Positions 1 to 5,774 of a stretch of 5,774 nt of DNA are shown here, piece after piece. The position numbers and the translations under genes were made by a program. Positions within the stretch are counted from its first letter, which is position 1. Every line of letters starts with the position of its first letter. Origin of the DNA: Bacteroidota bacterium (lineage in GTDB: Bacteria; Bacteroidota; Bacteroidia; Chitinophagales; Chitinophagaceae); assembly GCA_947461015.1 (NCBI GenBank), contig CANHIR010000117.1, positions 1-5,774 of the forward strand, written 5' to 3'. The notes beneath the pieces were generated by a model. That model saw only the letters and a list, made by a program, of their open reading frames with translations. It ran no database searches and was not told the DNA's origin.

Positions 1-60
1 AATTCCGGCACCGATAGCAGCTAATCCAGCGCCGATTGCGGCAACACTTCCTACTACCAT
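1..60 (-). CDS. atpE: F0F1 ATP synthase subunit c, N-terminal 20 codons only (cut by window edge)
   Basis: Subunit c forms the membrane rotor ring of ATP synthase and carries protons round against subunit a. Only the first 20 codons are in the window. They encode MVVGSVAAIG followed by AGLAAIGAGI, the alanine/glycine-rich first transmembrane helix typical of the family. The ion-binding carboxylate of the second helix lies beyond the left edge. ATG at 60-58 is the only sensible start, since an in-frame TAA lies seven codons upstream (81-79). The leader before the ATG is A-rich (AAACGTAAAAAA) with no Shine-Dalgarno sequence, as is usual in Bacteroidota. The gene follows atpB by 45 bases on the same strand, which fits one operon in the usual B-E order. 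The identification rests on this short sequence plus the atpB context. Confidence 0.88.
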   Translation of the reverse strand, partial: MVVGSVAAIGAGLAAIGAGI

Positions 61-105
61 TTTTTTACGTTTTAATTGTTATTGAAAAAAATCTTTACTT
101 ATTTA

Positions 106-1227
106 TTAATGATGTGCTAAATCTTTATGCTCGCCGTGCGCTTCATGGTGATGCTCTTCGGTTGCCATACCAATATACATAGCTGTTAACATCGTAAAGA
201 TGAAGGCCTGCAGAAAAGCTACCAACAACTCAATCATGCCAATAAACACTGCAAAGGGAACTGCAATTGCTGAAGCAAAAACGGTTTTGAATATAAAAAT
301 TAAACAAATCAAACTTAATACAAGAATGTGGCCAGCAGTAATGTTCGCAAACAAACGAATCATTAAAGAAATAGGTTTTGTGAACACGCCAATCAATTCA
401 ATAGGCGCAAGGAATAATTTCATACTCCAATGCATGCCTGGCATCCAAAAAATGTGTTCCCAATAACTTTTATTTGCACTTAAATTAACTACGATAAAAA
501 CGCAAACCGCTAAAGTCATTGTAAATGCAATATTCCCACTCACATTGGCTCCCCCTGGGAAAAACGGAATCAAACCTAAAAAGTTATTCGTTAAAATCAA
601 GAAGAAAATAGTTAACAAGAATGGCAAATACTTGCCTGCTTTTTTTGCACCAATATTTGGAACAGCAACTTCATCTCTCACAAATAAAATAATAGGTTCC
701 ATGAATGACTGTAATCCCTTAGGTGCAGTTGTTACTCCTCTTTTCTTATATGCTTTTGCAGCAGTTAATAATACTATTAACAAAATGAATACAGAAACAA
801 ATAAACTTGCAACGTTTTTGGTAATGGACAAATCCCAAAATTGCTTATTGGCTAATTTATCTTCATTGCCCTTTGCATCTACAATTTTTAACTTGCCTTC
901 AATTAATTTATAATCATAGTTACCCTTGTAAACAATAGGTTCATGATGCTCGTTCACTAATTTTTCAGAAGAGAAAACCTCTAAACCCTTATCCGTTTTT
1001 ACAATCACAGGTAGGTGAATAGAAGTATGACCCCATAAATGCCAGCTATGATCGTCCTTAATATGTTCTAATATGGTTTCTGTAACATCAAATTTGGCCT
1101 CACCCTCTTCTTGCTTTGCTCCCTCTTTAACCACAGGCGTTTCATTTGCCATTAATGTTGTAGAAAACAACATTGCAAATAGGCCAAAACCCACAACCAG
1201 TAATGATTTTATACGACTAAGACTCAT
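106..1227 (-). CDS. atpB: F0F1 ATP synthase subunit a
   Basis: Subunit a is the membrane stator of ATP synthase. It holds the two proton half-channels beside the c ring. From the ATG at 1227-1225 the protein has 373 residues. An N-terminal signal-like segment (MSLSRIKSLL..., probable cleavage after LMA near residue 26) is followed by a charged region of about 95 residues that should lie outside the membrane. Transmembrane helices follow at roughly 137-156, 199-220, 230-249, 284-313 and 319-353. The tail is histidine-rich (HHHEAHGEH). The essential stator arginine is R291 in IRLFANITAGH. N295, H300, E333 and Q340 align with E. coli N214, E219, H245 and Q252. The frame is open back to a TTG at 1281-1279, but that codon lies in the probable promoter and the longer form would bury the signal peptide, so I chose 1227. 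The protein is longer than the 271-residue E. coli one because of the N-terminal extension, which I recall as common in Bacteroidota. It appears intact. Confidence 0.96.
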   Translation of the reverse strand: MSLSRIKSLLVVGFGLFAMLFSTTLMANETPVVKEGAKQEEGEAKFDVTETILEHIKDDHSWHLWGHTSIHLPVIVKTDKGLEVFSSEKLVNEHHEPIVYKGNYDYKLIEGKLKIVDAKGNEDKLANKQFWDLSITKNVASLFVSVFILLIVLLTAAKAYKKRGVTTAPKGLQSFMEPIILFVRDEVAVPNIGAKKAGKYLPFLLTIFFLILTNNFLGLIPFFPGGANVSGNIAFTMTLAVCVFIVVNLSANKSYWEHIFWMPGMHWSMKLFLAPIELIGVFTKPISLMIRLFANITAGHILVLSLICLIFIFKTVFASAIAVPFAVFIGMIELLVAFLQAFIFTMLTAMYIGMATEEHHHEAHGEHKDLAHH

Positions 1228-1349
1228 AATACGCTCAAAATTTGCGGCAAAGATAGGAATAAACATGCTGAAAATGAGCAATTGTGTATAGAATCTTATA
1301 GGGATAAGCGAAAAAAAATTATAAAATCAAAGTGTTGAAAATCAGCTAG
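1228..1349. other. Intergenic region between the ABC exporter gene and atpB
   Basis: These 122 bases separate two genes on the same strand. Apart from the atpB promoter elements, they hold a run of eight T on the minus strand (1318-1311), 31 bases past the exporter stop codon, and a weak inverted repeat CTTAT-AGGG-ATAAG (1295-1308) beyond it. The T run has only a 4-bp stem upstream of it, so I see no convincing intrinsic terminator. Read-through from the exporter gene into atpB is possible. Confidence 0.5.
1248..1281 (-). promoter_or_regulatory. Probable promoter of the atp operon (Bacteroidota type)
   Basis: On the minus strand TATCTTTG at 1255-1248 matches the Bacteroidota -7 consensus TAnnTTTG exactly. 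A TTG at 1281-1279 could serve as the -33 element, although its 23-base spacing is at the long end. Transcription would begin near 1244, leaving a leader of about 16 bases before the atpB ATG at 1227. This supports 1227 as the atpB start and atpB as first gene of the operon. A short palindrome, TTTGC-G-GCAAA (1241-1251), overlaps the downstream end of the -7 box; whether it matters is unknown. Confidence 0.6.
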
Positions 1350-3164
1350 TTAAGAAATTTTTGTTTCTTTATTTTTTGCAAATTGCATTTCGTTGAGGTT
1401 TGCATAAAATCCCCCCAATTGCAAGAGTTCATTGTGGGTGCCCATTTCTTTGATTTCCCCTTTGTCTAAGACGATAATTTTATTGGCTTTTCGAATAGTA
1501 GACAGCCTATGGGCTATCACGATAGAAGTGCGTCCTTGAATGAGGGCATCAATGGCGCGCTCAATAAGCTGTTCACTTTCTGTGTCAATGGAAGATGTGG
1601 CTTCATCCAAAATTAAGATAGACGGATTGTATAATAATGCTCTTATGAAACTAAGTAGTTGTCGCTGACCTAAACTTAGGGTAGCTCCTCTTTCCATTAC
1701 TTGATAGTCATATCCACCTGGCAATTGCATGATAAAATCATGCATGCCAATCATCTTGGCCGCTTCATAAACCTGCTCTTTTTTTATCAATGGATTGCGT
1801 AAAGTGATATTGTCATAAACCGATCCAGAAAATAAAAATACATCCTGTAAAACAACTCCGATGGACCCTCTTAGCCTATCCAAGGTATAGGATTCAATGG
1901 CATGATCATCCAATAAAATTTCACCGCCTTGATATGGATACAAACGATTTAAAATACTAATGATGGATGTTTTGCCGCTGCCTGTATGACCTACTAATGC
2001 GACTGTTTCTCCTGCCTTCACTTCAAAATCAATTCCCTTTAATACCCAATTGGGTTCTTGATAAGCAAACTTTACTTGTTTAAATTCTATTTTGCCTTGA
2101 ATGTGTGTTGGCGCATACTCACCATCATTAATAGTTACATCTTTATTATCTAATACTTTAAATACACGCTCGGCCGCTACCATGCCCATTTGTAACACAT
2201 TAAATTTATCGGCAATCATTCTTAAAGGTCTGAAAATTTGATTTAGAAATAAAATAAAGGCAACCAGCATACCCGCATCCAAAGACTGCCCGGCTACCCA
2301 CCATACGATCAAGCCAATACTCAAGGCCAGCACCACTTCAACAACAGGAAAAAAAACTGAATAGGCAAATATGGCTTTAATATTAGCGCGTTTATGTTGC
2401 TCGTTAATTTTAGTAAACTTTTTCATCTCCTTTTCCTCTGCAGCAAACGCTTGCACCACTTGCATGCCCGAAATGTGCTCTTGTACAAAAGCATTTAAAG
2501 CAGCCACCGCATTGCGCACTTGCATAAAACTTTTATTCACACTTTCTTTAAAAAAGTAGGTGGCAATAATCATAATTGGAAATGGAATTAAACATATTAA
2601 AGTAAGCTTCCAATTAATCACAAACATGGTGGTAAGCGTAACTATGATTGTTAACAAATCTGCTAGGATGGGAATAAGCCCATCCGAAAAAATATCATTG
2701 ATGCTTTCAATATCATTGATGGTTCTGGTTGTTAAAGTACCAATAGGCGTTTGATCAAATTGACGCATTTCCCAATGCATGATTTTGTCATAAACTTTAT
2801 TGCGTAAATCACGAATAACTTGTTGGCCTAACCACGCCATACCAAACGTAAAAAAAAAGCGCAACAGGGTTTCTAAAAAAATAAAGGCAACCTGAAAAAG
2901 CGTAATTGCAATGACCAATTTAGCTACATCGCCAAAAGCACCCACTGGAATAAACCATTGTAACCAAACAGGCAACACCACCAACTTACCAATGGCAATA
3001 TTTACCGTTGACTGAATTAAATAAGGTCGAACGGGAGTTGCAAAAGCCAAAACAATTGACAATAAAACATTCATCCAAAAAATAAAACGATACGGTTTTA
3101 CAAAAGAAAAAACTCTTTTTAAAATGGTGATTTTTAAGGTGGGTTTTGGTGTAGCTATGGACAT
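1350..3164 (-). CDS. ABC exporter, fused transmembrane and ATPase domains (MdlB/YheH-like)
   Basis: This 604-residue protein has the usual length and layout of a bacterial ABC exporter half-transporter, which works as a dimer in the inner membrane. Residues 1-320 are the membrane domain, with about six helices near 26-45, 82-104, 163-184, 186-206, 265-290 and 293-312. Residues 358-595 are the ATPase. Visible motifs are the A-loop tyrosine Y368, Walker A GHTGSGKTS (392-400), Q-loop Q440, signature LSLGQ (496-500), Walker B ILILD with catalytic E521, D-loop SSID (524-527) and H-loop H552. All catalytic residues are present, so it should hydrolyse ATP. The signature departs from canonical LSGGQ and, with the following RQLLSF, resembles the MdlB/YheH group (LSVGQ) more than the lipid A flippase MsbA. 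No partner half-transporter is adjacent, so a homodimer is likely. The substrate cannot be told. The start at 3164 is the only good one; the next methionine lies in the first helix. Confidence 0.93.
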   Translation of the reverse strand: MSIATPKPTLKITILKRVFSFVKPYRFIFWMNVLLSIVLAFATPVRPYLIQSTVNIAIGKLVVLPVWLQWFIPVGAFGDVAKLVIAITLFQVAFIFLETLLRFFFTFGMAWLGQQVIRDLRNKVYDKIMHWEMRQFDQTPIGTLTTRTINDIESINDIFSDGLIPILADLLTIIVTLTTMFVINWKLTLICLIPFPIMIIATYFFKESVNKSFMQVRNAVAALNAFVQEHISGMQVVQAFAAEEKEMKKFTKINEQHKRANIKAIFAYSVFFPVVEVVLALSIGLIVWWVAGQSLDAGMLVAFILFLNQIFRPLRMIADKFNVLQMGMVAAERVFKVLDNKDVTINDGEYAPTHIQGKIEFKQVKFAYQEPNWVLKGIDFEVKAGETVALVGHTGSGKTSIISILNRLYPYQGGEILLDDHAIESYTLDRLRGSIGVVLQDVFLFSGSVYDNITLRNPLIKKEQVYEAAKMIGMHDFIMQLPGGYDYQVMERGATLSLGQRQLLSFIRALLYNPSILILDEATSSIDTESEQLIERAIDALIQGRTSIVIAHRLSTIRKANKIIVLDKGEIKEMGTHNELLQLGGFYANLNEMQFAKNKETKIS

Positions 3165-3171
3165 AGTGGGG

Positions 3172-3179
3172 CAAAGTTA
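3172..3179 (-). promoter_or_regulatory. Possible -7 element for the ABC exporter gene
   Basis: On the minus strand TAACTTTG matches the Bacteroidota -7 consensus TAnnTTTG exactly and ends 7 bases before the exporter ATG at 3164. The expected -33 site, about 19 bases further upstream, reads only TTAC, a poor match. If used, transcription would begin within a few bases of the ATG, giving an almost leaderless message. The exact match and its place in the short divergent gap are in favour; the weak -33 site is against. Confidence 0.4.
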
Positions 3180-3195
3180 CATTATCTGTTTGTTC

Positions 3196-3229
3196 TTTGT
3201 AATAATCCTAGTGCTTTTACGTATTTTCG
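3196..3229 (+). promoter_or_regulatory. Weak candidate promoter for rel
   Basis: TTTG at 3196-3199 could be a -33 element. It is followed after 22 bases by TATTTTCG (3222-3229), one mismatch from TAnnTTTG. An alternative -7, TACGTATT (3218-3225), has better spacing but two mismatches. Either would start transcription close to the rel ATG at 3238. The divergent gap is only 73 bases, so the rel and exporter promoters must be nearly back to back. The real rel promoter could also lie further upstream, inside the exporter gene. Confidence 0.25.
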
Positions 3230-3232
3230 TAA
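3217..3232 (+). repeat. Short inverted repeat just before the rel start
   Basis: TTACG-TATTTT-CGTAA is a perfect 5-bp inverted repeat with a 6-base loop. In RNA it could be extended by two G-U pairs. It ends 5 bases before the rel ATG and covers the AA of the AAGG that is the nearest thing to a ribosome binding site (3231-3234). It could be a small hairpin limiting translation, a protein-binding site, or chance. Confidence 0.3.
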
Positions 3233-3237
3233 GGCAG

Positions 3238-5496
3238 ATGGACATCCAAACAGAACATATTATACCTAACGTCAATGGTCAATATAACTTAGACGAAGAG
3301 CAAGAAAAAAAAGAAATTGTTCGGAAATACCGTGCCTTATTGCGCGCCTTAAGACCCAAAATTAAAAAAGGCGATAAGGAGCTATTAAGAACTGCTTTTG
3401 AAATGGCGGCCAATGCACACAAAACCATGCGTCGTAAAAGTGGAGAGCCCTACATTTTCCATCCCATAGCCGTTGCAATGATTTGTGTAGACGAAATTGG
3501 ACTGGGTGTGCGAAGTACCATTTGTGCTTTATTGCATGATACGGTTGAGGATACCGACATAACATTAGAAGATGTTAAAAGCGAGTTTGGCAATGAGATT
3601 GCAAAAATTGTAGATGGACTTACTAAGATATCCACGGTAATGGATACCAACAGTAGTCAACAAGCAGAGAATTTTAAAAAGATATTACTAACCCTTACCG
3701 ACGACCCAAGGGTGATATTAATAAAATTAGCAGACAGGCTGCACAATATGCGCACGTTGGATTCCATGAAAATGGAGAAACAACTTAAAATTTCCTCTGA
3801 AACGATATGGGTATACGCTCCGCTTGCGCATAGAATGGGATTGTATATTATCAAAACCGAGTTGGAGGATTTGTCCATGAAATATTTGGAAGCGGATACC
3901 TATAAGGAGATTGCGAAAAAATTATCAGAAACCAAGAGAGAGCGAACCAAATATATTAACGAATTTATACGTCCTTTAAAAGACAAGTTAACAAGTTCAG
4001 GTTTTGACTTTGAAATTTATGGCAGACCAAAAAGTATTCACTCCATTTGGAATAAAATAAAAAAGAAAGGAGTGAGTTTTGAAGAGGTTTATGATTTGTT
4101 CGCCATTAGAGTATTATTGGATTCCCCCATTGAAAAAGAAAAAGAAGAGTGTTGGAAAGTATATTCCTTAATTACCGATGAATACCTCCCCTCACCCGAA
4201 CGTTTACGGGATTGGTTAAGTAATCCCAAAAGCAATGGTTACGAAGCGTTACATACTACGGTAATGGGGCCACAGGGAAAATGGGTAGAAGTGCAAATTC
4301 GCACCAAGCGCATGAACGAAATTGCTGAGAAAGGACTGGCAGCCCATTTTAAATATAAGGAAGGATCACAAAGTGAAGACCGTTTTGACAAATGGTTTAT
4401 GCAAATAAGAGAAGCATTGGGAAATCAAGACGAAGGCGGTATTGATTTTTTACAAGATTTTAAAACTTCCTTCTTAGCCGAAGAAATTTATGTATATACG
4501 CCAAAAGGGGAAGTAAAAATGCTTCCTACCAATAGTTCAGCATTGGATTTTGCATTTTACATACATACTGCCATTGGTTCAAAATGTATTGGCGCAAAAG
4601 TGAATCATAAATTGGTGCCCATAAGTCATAAATTAAGAAGCGGGGACCAAATTGAAATTATCACAAGCAATAAACAAAAACCTTCGGAGGATTGGTTAAA
4701 TAGTGTAGTAACTGCAAAAGCAAAAAATAGCATAAAGGACTCCCTAAGGGAAGAAAAGAAGACCATTGCAGAAGAAGGCAAATATACTTTGCAAAGAAAA
4801 TTGGAAGGTATAGGCGCTGTTTACAATCCATACAATATTGACCAAGTAATGAACTATTATAAATTAAATAGTCATTTGGATTTGTTGTATCGCATTTCCA
4901 CGAAAAACATTGATTTAAAAGAATTAAAACTTTTTCAAGTTTTAGGCGATAAAATTGAAGCGCCCAAACCTATAATTATTCCTAGCGATCATCCAATAGA
5001 ACACAATCATCAAAGACAAATTCCTAAAAAAGATTCTGAGCTTATCATTTTTGGACAGTCCAGTGATCAGATAAAATACACTTTAGCAAAATGTTGCAAT
5101 CCCATCCCCGGAGATGATGTTTTTGGGTTTGTAAGTACAGGCAAGGGATTGATTATTCATAGAACAACCTGTCCTAACGCCACCCAATTATTAGCCAACT
5201 ATGGTCATAGGGTCGTAAAAACCAAATGGGCAAAAAACAAGGAAATCTCTTTCTTAACTGGACTAAGTATAATTGGACTAGATGACGTTGGGGTAGTGAA
5301 TAAAATCACCAATATAATTAGTGGCGAGCTTAAAATAAATATTGCCGCCTTAACCATTGAATCCCAGGAGGGCATGTTTAAAGGGACCATTAAAGTTTTC
5401 GTACATGACAAGGATGAGCTGGAAGAGTTAGTGGATAGAATTAAATCACTAAATGGAATCCAACAAGTTAACAGATTTGATGCCGAAGCTGTGTAA
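3238..5496 (+). CDS. rel: Bifunctional (p)ppGpp synthetase/hydrolase (RelA/SpoT family)
   Basis: This cytosolic enzyme makes and degrades the alarmone (p)ppGpp, the signal of the stringent response. The 752-residue protein has every domain of a long RelA/SpoT homologue. The HD hydrolase covers about 45-200, with H75, the HD pair H100-D101 and E104-D105, and D166 in KLADRLHN. The synthetase covers about 255-375, with GRPK (262-265), D286, Y335, H339 and E351 in EVQIRT. TGS follows at about 414-478 with H443, then a helical region, a zinc-finger-like segment with C619, C620, H641 and C645, and a C-terminal ACT domain at about 672-748. Both catalytic centres are intact, so it is predicted bifunctional. 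The RxKD motif that marks bifunctional Rel enzymes is RLRD (322-325), a conservative change. The frame is open upstream to 3124, but I chose ATG 3238: family members begin shortly before the LDEEQEKKE segment, and the longer form would overlap the divergent exporter gene. AAGG lies only 3 bases before the ATG. spoT or relA are equally used names. Confidence 0.96.
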   Translation: MDIQTEHIIPNVNGQYNLDEEQEKKEIVRKYRALLRALRPKIKKGDKELLRTAFEMAANAHKTMRRKSGEPYIFHPIAVAMICVDEIGLGVRSTICALLHDTVEDTDITLEDVKSEFGNEIAKIVDGLTKISTVMDTNSSQQAENFKKILLTLTDDPRVILIKLADRLHNMRTLDSMKMEKQLKISSETIWVYAPLAHRMGLYIIKTELEDLSMKYLEADTYKEIAKKLSETKRERTKYINEFIRPLKDKLTSSGFDFEIYGRPKSIHSIWNKIKKKGVSFEEVYDLFAIRVLLDSPIEKEKEECWKVYSLITDEYLPSPERLRDWLSNPKSNGYEALHTTVMGPQGKWVEVQIRTKRMNEIAEKGLAAHFKYKEGSQSEDRFDKWFMQIREALGNQDEGGIDFLQDFKTSFLAEEIYVYTPKGEVKMLPTNSSALDFAFYIHTAIGSKCIGAKVNHKLVPISHKLRSGDQIEIITSNKQKPSEDWLNSVVTAKAKNSIKDSLREEKKTIAEEGKYTLQRKLEGIGAVYNPYNIDQVMNYYKLNSHLDLLYRISTKNIDLKELKLFQVLGDKIEAPKPIIIPSDHPIEHNHQRQIPKKDSELIIFGQSSDQIKYTLAKCCNPIPGDDVFGFVSTGKGLIIHRTTCPNATQLLANYGHRVVKTKWAKNKEISFLTGLSIIGLDDVGVVNKITNIISGELKINIAALTIESQEGMFKGTIKVFVHDKDELEELVDRIKSLNGIQQVNRFDAEAV

Positions 5497-5536
5497 AAGT
5501 TTCCCACATGGATAGGAGTAATTTATATTGGGATAA

Positions 5537-5774
<238 letters not shown>

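Noticed and set aside
200..913. Plus-strand open frames within the atpB region (about 200-466 and 545-913)
   Set aside because: They lie antisense to a clearly conserved atpB and resemble no known protein.
1295..1308. CTTAT-AGGG-ATAAG as an intrinsic terminator for the exporter gene
   Set aside because: The stem is 5 bp and AT-rich, and on the exporter strand the T run comes before the hairpin, not after it.
1311..1318. Run of eight T on the minus strand as a terminator tail
   Set aside because: The only stem upstream is a 4-bp TCAA/TTGA pair well away from the run.
2371..2754. Plus-strand open frames inside the exporter gene
   Set aside because: They are antisense shadows of conserved transmembrane coding sequence.
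1350..3164. Calling the exporter MsbA
   Set aside because: The signature and the sequence after it (LSLGQRQLLSF) fit the MdlB/YheH type better, and nothing nearby belongs to lipid A synthesis.
3124..3237. Upstream rel start at 3124
   Set aside because: It would overlap the divergent exporter gene and add a hydrophobic segment not seen in the family; the sequence resembles Rel only after 3238.
3362..3878. Minus-strand open frames inside rel (also 5205-5507)
   Set aside because: They are antisense to strongly conserved Rel domains and show no recognisable protein features.
5502..5533. TCCCA...TGGGA as a terminator after rel
   Set aside because: The 5-bp arms are separated by 22 bases and no T run follows.

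Overview
The window reads as ordinary chromosomal housekeeping DNA from a member of the Bacteroidota. It is AT-rich, and the start codons mostly lack a strong Shine-Dalgarno sequence. Copies of the Bacteroidota -7 promoter element (TAnnTTTG) lie just upstream of atpB, the ABC exporter and purA. The Rel and AtpB sequences look most like those of Chitinophagaceae or related families. That finer placement is an impression from memory, not a search.

Layout: on the minus strand, positions 1-60 hold the first 20 codons of atpE (F0 subunit c), preceded by atpB (F0 subunit a, 106-1227). Together they form the start of an F0 or F0F1 ATP synthase operon that runs off the left edge. atpB seems to be its first gene, with its own promoter at about 1248-1281. 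Further upstream on the same strand is a complete ABC exporter half-transporter with fused membrane and ATPase domains (1350-3164). It diverges from rel (3238-5496, plus strand), a full-length bifunctional (p)ppGpp synthetase/hydrolase. After a 91-base gap comes the first 62 codons of purA (adenylosuccinate synthetase, from 5588), cut by the right edge.

The genes link energy metabolism (ATP synthase), the stringent response (Rel) and purine synthesis (PurA). PurA of E. coli is a known ppGpp-inhibited enzyme, so the rel-purA adjacency makes physiological sense, although each probably has its own promoter. The ABC exporter has no recognisable substrate.

No stretch over 300 bases lacks a gene. 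I see no tRNA, rRNA, CRISPR array, insertion sequence, prophage or defence gene. All complete genes look intact, and I found no convincing undescribed system. The items worth a second look are start-site choices, the arrangement of AtpB proton-channel residues, family-specific motif variants, and short inverted repeats next to the start-proximal promoter elements.
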